DNA of 64,000 nucleotides, taken from Methylobacter sp. (GTDB lineage Bacteria; Pseudomonadota; Gammaproteobacteria; Methylococcales; Methylomonadaceae). The stretch is taken from contig JAQUOU010000003.1 of assembly GCA_028716975.1 (NCBI GenBank), positions 124,001 through 188,000 on the forward strand, given 5' to 3'. Below, in pieces: positions 26,833-36,000 of this stretch; the stretch's first letter is position 1, and every line of letters begins with the position of its first letter. Below the pieces are notes generated by a model. It searched no databases. It was given only the letters and a program-made list of their open reading frames with translations, and was not told the DNA's origin. The position numbers were made by a program, and so were the translations under genes.

Positions 26833-27556
26833 ACACACACAGTTGGGAATGAATCGTACCGGCATACAAATGTCACCTTTAGATACCGCAAAGTTAAAAA
26901 ATATTGCCGCAGAAGTTCCTCCCGATGTGGGAGGAAACAGTGATGTATTGGCAGCGTTCAGGGGTAAATTCGTGGCTGACGCCGAGCCTATAGGTTCGGT
27001 GCCGGTGCCCGGCAATCTCAAAGGATTAGTAGGCACGGCCATGGAAAAGCTAACCGGTCATCATATTGAAGTACTGGTTGATAAATTAGGGGAAAGACTG
27101 GCTTTTGAACGCACGGGTGTGCGTTTGTATGAGGCTATATTAGCCAAAACCAGTGCGCTTGAAGACATATCCGAGCCCCTGGTTCAAGCCTTGCGCCGTT
27201 TTCGTAATGAAGAGTTAGTCCATTTTGAGCTGGTGAAATCCGTCCTGCTGCAGTTGGGCGCCGATCCGACCGCGCAAACGCCTTGCGCTGATGCAGCCGG
27301 AGTAGCCTCATCGGGAATTTTAAAAGCCATCACTGACCCGCGAACCACTCTTGCTCAATCGCTGGACGCCTTGCTAGCAGCCGAGCTGATCGATAATGCC
27401 GGCTGGGAACTGCTGATAAAATTAGCAGGACATGTGGATCATACGGAGTGGATCGAACAGTTTCAGCTCGCGCTAAAACAGGAAGCGCATCACTTGGCTA
27501 CAGTTAGGTTATACGTAGAAAACGAAATTCTTCGTGACTCTGCGGCACTGAGATAG
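26825..27556 (+). CDS. Ferritin-like protein
   Basis: A 243-aa protein; the ATG at 26825 follows GGGGGAA and overlaps the previous stop. A GTG/ATG further upstream in frame has no signal. The N-terminal ~80 residues are extended, then a four-helix bundle shows Glu in LAFERTGVRLYEA (about 94), ExxH in RNEELVHFE (about 130), Glu in LLAAELIDNAGWE (about 190) and ExxH in KQEAHHLATVR (about 222). This is the complete E...ExxH...E...ExxH diiron set. Function is probably peroxide or iron handling with the larger partner and sodB. Confidence 0.75.
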   Translation: MNKHTQLGMNRTGIQMSPLDTAKLKNIAAEVPPDVGGNSDVLAAFRGKFVADAEPIGSVPVPGNLKGLVGTAMEKLTGHHIEVLVDKLGERLAFERTGVRLYEAILAKTSALEDISEPLVQALRRFRNEELVHFELVKSVLLQLGADPTAQTPCADAAGVASSGILKAITDPRTTLAQSLDALLAAELIDNAGWELLIKLAGHVDHTEWIEQFQLALKQEAHHLATVRLYVENEILRDSAALR

Positions 27557-27612
27557 TAACCTTTGCAAGCTAAATACCAGTATCTTTTAATATTTTTATT
27601 GAGGAGAATTAA

Positions 27613-28194
27613 ATGGCTTTTGAACTTCCTGCGTTACCTTATGCTAAAGATGCATTGGCGCCCCATATTTCTGAAGAAACTTTAGAGTATCATTATGGCA
27701 AGCATCACCAGACCTATGTCACGAATCTGAATAACCTGATTCCCGGCACTGAATTTGAAAAACTATCCCTGGAAGAAATTATCCTGAAATCTTCCGGAGG
27801 TATTTTCAATAATGCAGCTCAAGTCTGGAATCATACCTTTTACTGGAATAGCTTGGTTCCAAATGGCGGCGGTCAACCTACCGGCGCTTTAGCCGATGCT
27901 ATTAATTCTGCTTTTGGTTCTTTTGATAAATTTAAAGAAGAATTTACTAAATGCGCAGTAACTACTTTCGGTTCGGGCTGGGCTTGGCTAGTAAAAAATG
28001 CAGATGGCAGCTTGGCATTGGCGAGTACCAGTAATGCCGGCAATCCGCTGACTACAGGGCAAACCCCTCTTTTGACCTGTGATGTTTGGGAACATGCGTA
28101 TTACATTGACTACCGCAATGCGCGCCCAGCTTACCTTGAAGCATTCTGGGCATTGGTTAACTGGGAGTTTGCTGCTGATAATTTTTCAGCTTAA
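27613..28194 (+). CDS. sodB: Iron superoxide dismutase SodB
   Basis: A 193-aa cytoplasmic superoxide dismutase, the same length as E. coli SodB. The metal ligands are His in [13 protein letters not shown] (about 27), His in [10 protein letters not shown] (about 74), and Asp/His in [11 protein letters not shown] (about 157 and 161). The [10 protein letters not shown] context and YGKHH fit the iron-type enzyme. TTGAGGAGA precedes the start. It is 56 bases after the ferritin-like pair on the same strand, and a strong terminator follows. Confidence 0.96.
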   Translation: MAFELPALPYAKDALAPHISEETLEYHYGKHHQTYVTNLNNLIPGTEFEKLSLEEIILKSSGGIFNNAAQVWNHTFYWNSLVPNGGGQPTGALADAINSAFGSFDKFKEEFTKCAVTTFGSGWAWLVKNADGSLALASTSNAGNPLTTGQTPLLTCDVWEHAYYIDYRNARPAYLEAFWALVNWEFAADNFSA

Positions 28195-28210
28195 CTCTGT
28201 GTAAACCGGA

Positions 28211-28245
28211 AACCTTCTGCGTCTTATGATGCAGAAGGTTTTTTT
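28211..28245 (+). terminator. Rho-independent terminator of sodB
   Basis: A perfect 10-bp stem AACCTTCTGC / GCAGAAGGTT with a 10-base loop, running straight into a T-run. Confidence 0.9.
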
Positions 28246-28259
28246 ATGGGAGTAATAAG

Positions 28260-28955
28260 ATGGCTACAGTTTTAATTACCGGTTCTAATCGCGGTTTAGG
28301 TTTGGAATTTTGCCGTCAGTATGTAAGAGAGGGCTGGAATATTATTGCCTGTTGCCGTAAACCGGAACAGGCGTTTGAATTGGACAAACTTGCGCATCAA
28401 TATAACACTATCCGCATAGAGGCTCTGGATGTTGCCGATTTCAGTCAAATTGATGTACTGTCGCAGAAACTATCCGATGTGTGCATTGATGTCCTGATTA
28501 ATAATGCAGGCATTTACGAAGATAAGCGGGAGCACGGTTTTGGTAAACTTGATTATCAGGCATGGATTAAAACTTTAACGGTAAATACCTTGTCTCCGGT
28601 TAAAATGGCAGAAGCTTTTTTACCGCAAATCAAATGCAGTGAAAAAAAGTTAATCGCCAGCATTAGCAGTTTAATGGGCAGTATGTCCGATAATGATTCG
28701 GGCGGCAGTATTTTGTATCGTTCCGGCAAAGCCGCGTTAAATGCAGCAATGAAGACTTTAGCAATTGATCTTAAAGAGCAGTCTATCGGCGTGCTTATTT
28801 TTCATCCGGGCTGGGTTAAAACCGATATGGGCGGGACTAATGCTTTAATTAATGCTGAGGAAAGCGTGTCAGGAATGCGTTCCGTGATAAACAGTTTTTC
28901 ATTAAGGCAATCAGGCAGTTTTATCAAGTATGATGGAACTCTATTACCGTGGTAA
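28260..28955 (+). CDS. Short-chain dehydrogenase/reductase
   Basis: A 231-aa classical SDR. Nucleotide motif ITGSNRGLGLEF (TGxxxGxG, residues 6-17), then DVLINNAGIYE, catalytic Ser in IASISSLMG (about 137) and YRSGKAALN (Tyr/Lys ~152/156). The C-terminal FHPGWVKTDMGG is typical of carbonyl-reductase-like members such as CsgA-like SDRs. Substrate unknown. It lies 15 bases past the sodB terminator and shares strand with the DUF3455 gene after it. Confidence 0.88.
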   Translation: MATVLITGSNRGLGLEFCRQYVREGWNIIACCRKPEQAFELDKLAHQYNTIRIEALDVADFSQIDVLSQKLSDVCIDVLINNAGIYEDKREHGFGKLDYQAWIKTLTVNTLSPVKMAEAFLPQIKCSEKKLIASISSLMGSMSDNDSGGSILYRSGKAALNAAMKTLAIDLKEQSIGVLIFHPGWVKTDMGGTNALINAEESVSGMRSVINSFSLRQSGSFIKYDGTLLPW

Positions 28956-28961
28956 ATATAA

Positions 28962-29465
28962 ATGCTTAAACACATATTACTGTTATGGGGATTGTTGCAA
29001 ACTACCGCCTATGCTCAAGATTCAATACCTGAGCAGATCACTGTGCCGGTCGGCAATAACCTGGTTTTGTCGGCGCATGCGCAAGGCGATCAAATTTATC
29101 AATGCACTCTGAATGAAGGCGCATATTCATGGAAACTGAAGGCGCCTGATGCCGACTTATTCGATACCCAGGGTCAGCTGATCGGACACCATTATGAAGG
29201 GCCCACATGGGAATATAAAGACGGCAGCCGCATAGTCGGCAGGGTGATCAGTAAAATTGATATTGAGCCGGGCTCTGCAATTTCCTGGCTGCTTGTGGAA
29301 GTAATAGACCATAAGGGCCAAGGTGTATTTTCCAATGTGCGTTTTATTAATCGTATTAACACCCACGGCGGCGTACCGCCTTTGGAAGGATGTGATCCCA
29401 ATCATCCGGGCAGTGAAAAACGGATTGCCTACATAGCGGATTATATTTTCTACGCGCCCGAATGA
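28962..29465 (+). CDS. DUF3455 exported protein
   Basis: A 167-aa protein with a signal peptide ending near residue 18 (TTAYA-Q). The mature part matches DUF3455: VPVGNNLVLSAHAQGDQIYQC, WKLKAPDADLFD, GHHYEGPTWEYKDGSRIVG, and the C-terminal GVFSNVRFINRINTHGGVPP...CDPNHPGSEKRIAYIADYIFY. The two conserved cysteines (Q-I-Y-Q-C and E-G-C-D) could pair. Function unknown. It follows the SDR gene closely and may be co-transcribed. Confidence 0.85.
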   Translation: MLKHILLLWGLLQTTAYAQDSIPEQITVPVGNNLVLSAHAQGDQIYQCTLNEGAYSWKLKAPDADLFDTQGQLIGHHYEGPTWEYKDGSRIVGRVISKIDIEPGSAISWLLVEVIDHKGQGVFSNVRFINRINTHGGVPPLEGCDPNHPGSEKRIAYIADYIFYAPE

Positions 29466-29552
29466 ACTCAACTTGCCGGGCTTGATCTCATATTTGCGTC
29501 TAACTTATGAGCAAAATAATATCCAGACATTCCTCACTTGATTTTTCGGCCC

Positions 29553-30143
29553 ATGAATAAATGTATATGGGCTCTTAAAAGCTCGCTTGAAGAGCAATAT
29601 CATGATCTTGAATGGGGTGTTCCGGTGCATGATGACCGTCTGCTTTTTGAGTTCCTGATTCTTGAAGGCGCGCAGGCTGGATTAAGCTGGTCTACCATTT
29701 TGAAAAAACGCGAAGGTTACCGCAAAGCTTTTGATAATTTTGATGCTGAGCTTGTTGCAAACTATGACGATAAAAAAATCAACACGCTCTTGGTTAATCC
29801 TGAAATTATAAGAAATAAATTGAAGATAAATGCTGCGGTAACCAATGCACAAGTCTTTTTAAAAGTTCAGCAGGAATTTGGCAGTTTTGATAAGTATATC
29901 TGGCGATTTGTTGAGGGCGCACCTAAGCAGAATGCCTGGAAAAATATGGCAGATTTTCCTGTGACTACGGCAGAATCCGATGTTATGAGTAAAGACCTGA
30001 AGAAACGGGGCTTCAAGTTTGTGGGCAGTACCATTTGTTATGCCCATATGCAGGCAACCGGCATGGTCAATGATCATACTATCGACTGTTTCAGACACGC
30101 GGAAATTGGGAATGCCTGTAAAAGTGTTCAAGATTTAATATAA
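29553..30143 (+). CDS. tag: DNA-3-methyladenine glycosylase I
   Basis: Base-excision repair enzyme that removes 3-methyladenine. 196 aa from the ATG at 29553; a TTG at 29538 is also in frame. Zinc ligands at both ends are visible: Cys in MNKCIWAL and His in QYHDLEWGVP, with His/Cys in DHTIDCFRH near the C-terminus. The core shows LFEFLILEGAQAGLSW and RGFKFVGSTICYAHMQATG. No strong ribosome binding site. It is apparently a single gene. Confidence 0.94.
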   Translation: MNKCIWALKSSLEEQYHDLEWGVPVHDDRLLFEFLILEGAQAGLSWSTILKKREGYRKAFDNFDAELVANYDDKKINTLLVNPEIIRNKLKINAAVTNAQVFLKVQQEFGSFDKYIWRFVEGAPKQNAWKNMADFPVTTAESDVMSKDLKKRGFKFVGSTICYAHMQATGMVNDHTIDCFRHAEIGNACKSVQDLI

Positions 30144-30179
30144 AACAAACTAACCAGCAAAGACGACAGCTAAACAAAG

Positions 30180-30250
30180 AGTGCGTCATACCGGCATGGA
30201 GTGCCGATATCCAGAAGCCAGGGATGGCTTGCGTAGCTCACATTCAAATA
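30180..30250. repeat. Degenerate copy related to MITE interior
   Basis: GCGTCATACCGGCATGGAGTGCC and ATCCAGAAGCCAGGGATGGC match the style of the MITE interior near 17 kb, but no terminal inverted repeats are present. This may be an independent dispersed repeat. Confidence 0.4.
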
Positions 30251-30312
30251 GTAAATATATCCGTCTTTACAAATATTCCCTTAGTTATGACACTCAGAAG
30301 GAGTAAATCTCT

Positions 30313-30753
30313 ATGCGATATCTACATACCATGATCCGGGTTCGGGACCTTAAAGAATCCCTCGATTTCTTTTGCAATAAGCTGGGACTTATCCAAAGCC
30401 ACCGAATGGATAGTGAAAATGGCCGTTTTACCCTGGTTTACCTGCATGCCCCGCTCGATGCCAAACAGGCGGCTGAAATGTCGGCGCCGTTAATAGAGCT
30501 GACTTATAACTGGGATACTGAAGAATATGGGGGAGGGCGTAACTTCGGTCACCTTGCTTTTGAAGTCGATAACATCTATGAAACCTGCCAGAAATTGATG
30601 CGTGCGGGTGTGTTAATCAATCGTCCCCCGCGCGATGGGCATATGGCCTTTGTACGCTCACCGGATGCTATTTCTATCGAACTTTTACAAAAAGGCGGGG
30701 CGCTCGCGCCTGAAGAGCCGTGGGTCTCCATGGGAAATACGGGAAGTTGGTAA
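30313..30753 (+). CDS. gloA: Glyoxalase I-like VOC protein
   Basis: A 146-aa vicinal-oxygen-chelate protein close to lactoylglutathione lyase. The four metal ligands of GloA are all present: His5 in RYLHTMIRV, Glu in PLIELTYNW (about 57), His in FGHLAFEV (about 79) and Glu in SIELLQ (about 121). [11 protein letters not shown] and the SPD-ISIEL pattern fit the family. Length is slightly over the E. coli 135 aa because of a C-terminal tail ending GNTGSW. It would detoxify methylglyoxal with glutathione. Confidence 0.85.
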   Translation: MRYLHTMIRVRDLKESLDFFCNKLGLIQSHRMDSENGRFTLVYLHAPLDAKQAAEMSAPLIELTYNWDTEEYGGGRNFGHLAFEVDNIYETCQKLMRAGVLINRPPRDGHMAFVRSPDAISIELLQKGGALAPEEPWVSMGNTGSW

Positions 30754-30785
30754 AGGCAGATTCAAGACTCAAGGAATAACAAGGC

Positions 30786-30995
30786 GTGGGTTTACAGGTT
30801 CGGCTGACTTCTTTTGCAAAAGTTGCATGGGTTATTAGATATGTTATTATGGCCACAGCTTTGTTACTGATGTTTACAAGGAATGTAATCGAACTCTACG
30901 TTTTAAGAAAAAGACGCTGGACGAAAAAGTATAAAAGTCTTCTGGGGTTAAATCCCAGAAATCCTTTACCTTTTAAATCAAGGTACTTCTCATGA
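30786..30995 (+). CDS. Possible small membrane protein, 69 aa
   Basis: A GTG-started frame ending at 30995 overlaps the next gene by four bases (ATGA). Residues ~15-40 are hydrophobic (YVIMATALLLMFTRN) and the C-terminus is basic. There is no good ribosome binding site at the GTG, and a hairpin (30940-30960) sits inside the frame, so it may be noncoding leader sequence. Weak call. Confidence 0.25.
   Translation: MGLQVRLTSFAKVAWVIRYVIMATALLLMFTRNVIELYVLRKRRWTKKYKSLLGLNPRNPLPFKSRYFS
30940..30960 (+). promoter_or_regulatory. Leader hairpin before CTERM gene
   Basis: A 7-bp perfect stem TTCTGGG / CCCAGAA with loop GTTAAAT, 31 bases before the start at 30992. It could be an attenuator or a weak terminator of the glyoxalase transcript. 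Confidence 0.4.
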
Positions 30996-31582
30996 AAATG
31001 CCAAGTAAAAAATTTATAATAACATTAGTCATTGGACTGACTGCGCTATTAAGTTCGGTAGCGAATGCTGCAATAATTAATATTTCACCGACAACTTCCC
31101 CATTTGTCATAGATCCGGTAAATAAAGGCCCTACCAGTGTTACTTATAGCCCTTTAGCTCTCCAAATTATCTATAGCGATGATGCACAGTCAGACATTAA
31201 TCCGCAGAGCCCGGCCAACATAGGCGTTAAAGTTGAGCAGCTTTTAAATACTGTGGGTTCAGTTACTTTGGTTTCATCTGCCGAAGTAACTAACGGCGGC
31301 ACGGCAGGTTCGTTCTCCAGCTCTTTGGCATATAATTTCCTTGCACTTCATTTCGGCAACAACGAGCTGCTATTTGATTTCGGGGATGCCGGAATTGTCG
31401 CCAATCAAGCATTCTCAATCAGCGGGCTTCCATTTGGGATAAGTAACTGGAGAGCCTATAGTGGAGATTCTGGATTCCCAAGCCCGGCTCCAGTTCCTGT
31501 TCCAGCTGCGATATGGCTATTCGGCTCTGCTTTGGCAGGCTTCGGTTTGATCGGTCGTCGTAAGCAGAAGCTAATTGCTTAA
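30992..31582 (+). CDS. VPLPA-CTERM surface-sorted protein
   Basis: A 196-aa exported protein. The signal peptide runs to about residue 26 (SSVANA-A). The body is Ser/Asn/Gly-rich and beta-like, of unknown function. The C-terminus has the sorting signal of the VPLPA-CTERM/PEP-CTERM class: PVPVPAAIWLFGSALAGFGL (about 166-185) followed by IGRRKQK. Such proteins are processed by exosortase, often in exopolysaccharide-producing bacteria. No exosortase gene is in this window. A strong terminator follows. Confidence 0.85.
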   Translation: MKMPSKKFIITLVIGLTALLSSVANAAIINISPTTSPFVIDPVNKGPTSVTYSPLALQIIYSDDAQSDINPQSPANIGVKVEQLLNTVGSVTLVSSAEVTNGGTAGSFSSSLAYNFLALHFGNNELLFDFGDAGIVANQAFSISGLPFGISNWRAYSGDSGFPSPAPVPVPAAIWLFGSALAGFGLIGRRKQKLIA

Positions 31583-31610
31583 AAGAAAATTCAAGTACTA
31601 AAAATACAAA

Positions 31611-31639
31611 AAAACCGCCCGTGGGGCGGTTTTTTTTTT
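31611..31639 (+). terminator. Rho-independent terminator
   Basis: CCGCCC-GTG-GGGCGG flanked by an A-run and a nine-T run, after the CTERM gene. Confidence 0.92.
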
Positions 31640-31709
31640 GTAATTCACGCGCTGCTGAAATGTTCTGTAGCAGCCATCAATTGCCTCGGGCAAATTTTGA
31701 TACTGGCAG

Positions 31710-31980
31710 TTAAACCGCTTTTTTAATTCTCTCTAAAGCATTCTCCAGATTCGCCATGCTGGCCGCAATCGAAATCCTGATAGGACCGACAGCCGAAAGC
31801 AGAGCCGGGCACTAAGGCGACGCCAGCCTTTTCGATTAAATATTCGGAAAATTCCAGATTGTCGTTGATACCCTCCAGCCTGGCTATAAGGTTTTTTACG
31901 CCGGGAAACATAAAAATTACTGTCATTGTTAATGCACTCGATGCCTTTATTTTTATTGGACTTGAAAACCACAATAATCA
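31710..31980 (-). pseudogene. Decayed duplicate of the aspC 3' end
   Basis: About 270 bases match the last ~270 bases of the aspC gene at 32443 with many substitutions. Shared landmarks include TTAAACCGC at the stop, GCAATCGAAATCCTGATA, GGCACTAAGGCGACGCC, AAATATTCGGAAAATTCCAG and GTTGATACC. Two small deletions relative to aspC (about 31780 and 31905) break the frame. The divergence argues against a recent duplication or assembly error. Confidence 0.85.
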
Positions 31981-32033
31981 AGCCGCTATGCGATAGATTT
32001 TTGGTGAAAGGATCGTAGTTAATCCAAAATACT

Positions 32034-32249
32034 TCAACCCGCCTGCAAATCGTGCAAAGGCAGATGCAACAATGATACGGATTGAATATCGGTCTTCCGG
32101 CTGGCGTGTTGCACGTCAATCCCAACCAGCGTGCCATTGCCGTCAAAATCCAGCACTACGCCATCAGCGACCTCGTCGGAATCTACTGAGGGCGTATTGG
32201 ACAGATGAATGTACAGCGAATCGGTTTCTTTATCGTAGCTCAGCTTCAT
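32034..32249 (-). CDS. DUF2283 protein
   Basis: A 71-aa protein of the DUF2283 family, with the signature YDKETDSLYIHLSNTPSVDS, EVADGVVLDFDGNGTLVGIDVQHAS. Family members are small and are often paired with a DUF4258-type gene, an arrangement read as a toxin-antitoxin-like module. Here the gene just upstream is only a fragment, and its TGA overlaps this ATG. The C-terminal residues run into sequence adjacent to the decayed aspC copy. Confidence 0.8.
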   Translation of the reverse strand: MKLSYDKETDSLYIHLSNTPSVDSDEVADGVVLDFDGNGTLVGIDVQHASRKTDIQSVSLLHLPLHDLQAG

Positions 32250-32400
32250 GGTTTAAATCTCCGGTCCGGGAAAGCATTATGCAGGGTTACGCCGTCACTC
32301 AACGTTACTACCCATAAATATTTGTCCAGCCCAGGCACAAACACCCATCTGCAAAATGGCCGTGCAATGTATATATGCAAATTATGTACATTCCTGTAAG
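32246..32400 (-). pseudogene. Truncated partner of DUF2283 (DUF4258-like fragment)
   Basis: The minus-strand frame ending at TGA 32246-32248 encodes ...FVPGLDKYLWVVTLSDGVTLHN then AFPDRRFKP, a pattern like the C-terminal end of DUF4258-type proteins. Nothing upstream in this frame looks like the missing N-terminal part before the sequence turns into aspC-proximal DNA. A GTG at 32344 could start a 32-aa remnant. I treat it as a 5'-truncated gene. Confidence 0.55.
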
Positions 32401-32442
32401 TGATTAGGCTTTTTGGAGATTTGCACCTTACCCTACAAAACC

Positions 32443-33624
32443 TTAAACCGCTTTCTTAATTCTTTCTAAAGCATTTTGTAGATTGGCCATACTGGTCGCA
32501 ATCGAAATCCTGATATGGCCGGGACAGCCGAAAGCAGAACCCGGCACTAAGGCGACGCCGGCTTTTTCAATTAAATATTCGGAAAATTCCAGGTCGTCGT
32601 TGATACCTTCCAGCCTGGCAATAAGTTTTTTGACGCTGGGGAAAACATAAAAAGTACCGTCTGTGTTCAGGCACTCTACGCCGTCAATTTTATTGAGCTC
32701 GGAAACTACATAGTCATGACGTTGTCTGAATTCAACACACATGCGGTTAATAAAACTTTGGTCGCCGGTCAGGGCGGCTTCCGCTGCAACTTGGGAAATG
32801 GAGGTCGGGTTAGAAGTGCTTTGCGACTGAATAGTGCACATGGCTTCAATCAGGTTAGCAGGGCCTGCAGCATAACCGATGCGCCAGCCGGTCATGGAAT
32901 AGGCTTTGGAGACGCCATTTAATACAACAGTGCGGTCGTAAAATTCAGGATGCGCATTTAGAATATTAACAAACGTGCCTTGCTCCCACAGTATATGTTC
33001 ATACATATCGTCGGTTGCGATAATAATCTCGGGGAAATCCTTGAGCACATCGCCCAAAGACTTAAGCTCTTCCAGGGAGTAGGCAATGCCAGACGGATTA
33101 GACGGGCTATTGATAAAGATTAACCGGGTTTTACCGGTAATGGCCGCGCGTAATTGCTCTGGTGAAATTTTAAAATGCTGCTCCTGCGTGGTTTCAATAA
33201 TAACCGGCACGCCGTCAGCCAATAACACCATATCAGGATAGGAAACCCAGAAGGGCGCCGGAATAATGACCTCATCGCCCGAGTTAAGCAGGGCTTGGGT
33301 TAAATTATAAGAACTTTGTTTGCCGCCGCAGGACACCAGAATTTGATTGAGTTGATAATCAAGCCCGTTGTCATTTTTAAATTTAGCGATAATGGCTTTC
33401 TTCAGGCTGGGGATTCCGTCAACTGCCGTATATTTGGTGAAGCCGTTGTCCAATGCCTTGACTGCCGCCGCTTTAATATGATCCGGGGTATCAAAATCCG
33501 GTTCGCCTGCGCCGAGGCCGATGATATCTTTGCCCGCCGCACGCATTTGAGCGGCTCTGGCGGTTACCGCCAAAGTAGGTGAAGGTTTAACTGCTTTGAC
33601 TCTGTCAGAAAGTTTGATGCTCAT
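32443..33624 (-). CDS. aspC: Aspartate aminotransferase, class I
   Basis: PLP-dependent aminotransferase, 393 aa, of the class-I subgroup common in bacteria (aspartate/aromatic). Landmarks are the N-terminal IIGLGAGEPDFDTPDHI (residues ~35-50), FTKYTAVDGIPSLKKAI, the PLP-contact SPSNPSG (about 172) and D-M-Y, the Schiff-base Lys in SKAYSMTGWRIGY (about 238), and Arg near the C-terminus in the SAFG..G..RIS context. It may also act on prephenate. It is divergent from uvrB. Confidence 0.92.
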   Translation of the reverse strand: MSIKLSDRVKAVKPSPTLAVTARAAQMRAAGKDIIGLGAGEPDFDTPDHIKAAAVKALDNGFTKYTAVDGIPSLKKAIIAKFKNDNGLDYQLNQILVSCGGKQSSYNLTQALLNSGDEVIIPAPFWVSYPDMVLLADGVPVIIETTQEQHFKISPEQLRAAITGKTRLIFINSPSNPSGIAYSLEELKSLGDVLKDFPEIIIATDDMYEHILWEQGTFVNILNAHPEFYDRTVVLNGVSKAYSMTGWRIGYAAGPANLIEAMCTIQSQSTSNPTSISQVAAEAALTGDQSFINRMCVEFRQRHDYVVSELNKIDGVECLNTDGTFYVFPSVKKLIARLEGINDDLEFSEYLIEKAGVALVPGSAFGCPGHIRISIATSMANLQNALERIKKAV

Positions 33625-33729
33625 GGTCCGCCGTGTAAAATCCAGGTCTAAATGAAAATAATTATACTCTATATATAATGGCTTTCTAAAAGCCTAATGT
33701 TAAAAATGATGTCTATTGAGAATGTATAA

Positions 33730-35739
33730 GTGAGAAAACAATTTAAAATCCACAGCCGGTTTAAGCCGGCCGGCGACCAGCCTACCGCGATAGAGCAACT
33801 GGTTGAAGGTTTAGGCGATGGCGAAGTTCACCAGACGCTGTTGGGCGTCACGGGTTCGGGTAAAACGTTTACGATAGCCAATGTTATTGATAAAGTTCAG
33901 CGTCCGGCCATGATCATGGCCCCCAATAAAACGCTGGCTGCTCAATTATACGGTGAGATGAAAGAGTTTTTTCCGGAAAACAGCGTTGAATATTTTGTCT
34001 CTTATTATGACTACTATCAGCCGGAAGCCTATGTGCCGGCTTCGGATACCTTTATCGATAAAGATGCATCGCTGAATGAGCATATAGAGCAAATGCGTTT
34101 GTCGGCCACTAAAGCGTTAATAGAAAGAGGAGATACGATTGTTGTCGCCACGGTTTCAGCCATTTATGGCCTGGGCGAGCCCGAATCGTATTTCAAAATG
34201 GTGTTGCATCTGGTAAAAGGCGACATGATTGATCAGCGCAGTATTTTGCGGCGTCTTGCGGAAATGCAATATACCCGTAATGATACGGAATTGCGCCGGG
34301 CAACCTACCGTGTTCGCGGCGATGTCATTGATATTTTTCCTGCCGAATCTGATAAGGAAGCGTTAAGAATAGAGTTATTTGATGATGAAGTTGAGCGATT
34401 GTCATTATTCGATCCGTTAACGGGCGAAATCGTCAATAGAGTCGCGCGTTATACCGTTTATCCGAAGAATCATTATGTCACTCCGCGGGAACAATTATTG
34501 TCGGCAGTTGATGCAATCAAGATAGAGCTTAAAGAACGTTTGAAACAGCTGCATTCAATGAATAAACTCGTTGAAGCGCAGCGGCTTGAGCAAAGAACTC
34601 TGTTTGATCTTGAGATGATTCTGGAAGTCGGATATTGCTCCGGTATTGAAAACTACTCGCGGTATCTGTCGGGCCGGGGACCGGGAGAAGCGCCGCCGAC
34701 CATGTTTGATTATTTACCGGATGATGCGCTGGTGATTATTGATGAAAGTCATGTCACGGTGCCGCAGATCGGCGCCATGTATAAAGGCGATAGGTCGCGC
34801 AAGGAAACCCTGGTTGAATATGGCTTCAGACTGCCTTCCGCTTTGGATAACCGGCCGTTAAGGTTTGAAGAATTTGAAGTGAAGACCCCGCAAAGAATTT
34901 ATGTGTCAGCAACGCCGGGACCTTATGAAAGGGAACATTCAGGCGTTTTTGCCGAACAGGTAGTCAGGCCGACGGGCTTGGTTGATCCCGAAGTGGAAGT
35001 GCGTCCGGCGACGACGCAGGTTGATGATTTATTATCGGAAATCAATAAACGCGTCGCCATAAAAGAACGCGTGCTGGTGACTACGCTTACCAAAAGGATG
35101 GCCGAAGATTTGACGGAATATCTGGCTGAGCATGATGTGCGGGTCCGGTATTTGCATTCGGATATTGAAACCGTGGAAAGAGTTGAAATAATACGGGATC
35201 TAAGACTGGGGCAGTTTGATGTGCTGGTAGGCATCAATCTGTTGCGCGAAGGTCTTGATATACCTGAAGTATCTTTGGTCGCCATATTGGATGCTGATAA
35301 GGAAGGTTTTCTGCGTTCGGTGGTATCCCTGGTTCAGACGATTGGCCGGGCTGCGCGCAATATTAACGGTAGAGCTATTCTGTATGGAGACCGGATTACC
35401 AAGTCCATGCAGCAGGCAATAGATGAAACCGATCGCCGCCGTGAAAAACAACGTAAGTTTAATGCTGAGCATCATATAGAACCTGCGACTATATTAAAAT
35501 CCATAACCGATATATTACAGGTGGCGATCCCCGGTTCAGGATTTACAGTTCCCGCCAAGTCTTTCAGCAAAGTAGCGGAGCTTTCAGCCGAATATAAGGC
35601 ACTGACGCCCAGGCAGGCGGGTAAAAAACTGAAGCAAATGGAAGATGCGATGTATCAGCATGCAAAAAATCTGGAATTTGAGCAGGCGGCAAGAATCCGG
35701 GATGAAATTAAATTGATGCAGGAGCAAATATTGGCTTGA
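33730..35739 (+). CDS. uvrB: UvrB excinuclease subunit
   Basis: Nucleotide-excision repair damage-verifying helicase, 669 aa. Starts with GTG. Walker [10 protein letters not shown] is at residues ~38-46, the beta-hairpin [12 protein letters not shown] at about 93-104, the DExx box IIDESHV (about 335), helicase motifs QTIGRAARN and the C-terminal UVR domain [23 protein letters not shown] that binds UvrC. Full length and intact. Confidence 0.98.
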   Translation: MRKQFKIHSRFKPAGDQPTAIEQLVEGLGDGEVHQTLLGVTGSGKTFTIANVIDKVQRPAMIMAPNKTLAAQLYGEMKEFFPENSVEYFVSYYDYYQPEAYVPASDTFIDKDASLNEHIEQMRLSATKALIERGDTIVVATVSAIYGLGEPESYFKMVLHLVKGDMIDQRSILRRLAEMQYTRNDTELRRATYRVRGDVIDIFPAESDKEALRIELFDDEVERLSLFDPLTGEIVNRVARYTVYPKNHYVTPREQLLSAVDAIKIELKERLKQLHSMNKLVEAQRLEQRTLFDLEMILEVGYCSGIENYSRYLSGRGPGEAPPTMFDYLPDDALVIIDESHVTVPQIGAMYKGDRSRKETLVEYGFRLPSALDNRPLRFEEFEVKTPQRIYVSATPGPYEREHSGVFAEQVVRPTGLVDPEVEVRPATTQVDDLLSEINKRVAIKERVLVTTLTKRMAEDLTEYLAEHDVRVRYLHSDIETVERVEIIRDLRLGQFDVLVGINLLREGLDIPEVSLVAILDADKEGFLRSVVSLVQTIGRAARNINGRAILYGDRITKSMQQAIDETDRRREKQRKFNAEHHIEPATILKSITDILQVAIPGSGFTVPAKSFSKVAELSAEYKALTPRQAGKKLKQMEDAMYQHAKNLEFEQAARIRDEIKLMQEQILA

Positions 35740-36000
35740 GGCCAATTTTTAAAACCCAAGGCTTAATCTGACATTTTAAAATCTAGTTACGACTCAAAAG
35801 CCGATTAATATAAACTCTTAAATGTCAGTCGAGAGCCGTATTACGGTCATTTGTATACATTGGAATTATCCCGATCGGTTTATCATATATAAATTATTGA
35901 TTAAACCCTTTAGAAAAACGGTTACTAATGCTCATTCTTGACAACAAGAGTTGGCGGGGCGTACGTTAGCCAGACCTGGATAATAATTTGTTAGGCGTTG
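35740..36000. other. Intergenic with possible attC-like 3' half
   Basis: AT-rich noncoding sequence. GTTAGGC at 35990-35996 just before the next gene matches the right-end core GTTRRRY of an integron attC site. No other feature is evident. Confidence 0.4.

Noticed and set aside
30940..30960. tRNA T-arm (GGGTTAAATCCC-like)
   Set aside because: The loop is GTTAAAT and no acceptor, D or anticodon arm can be placed upstream; it is just a hairpin.
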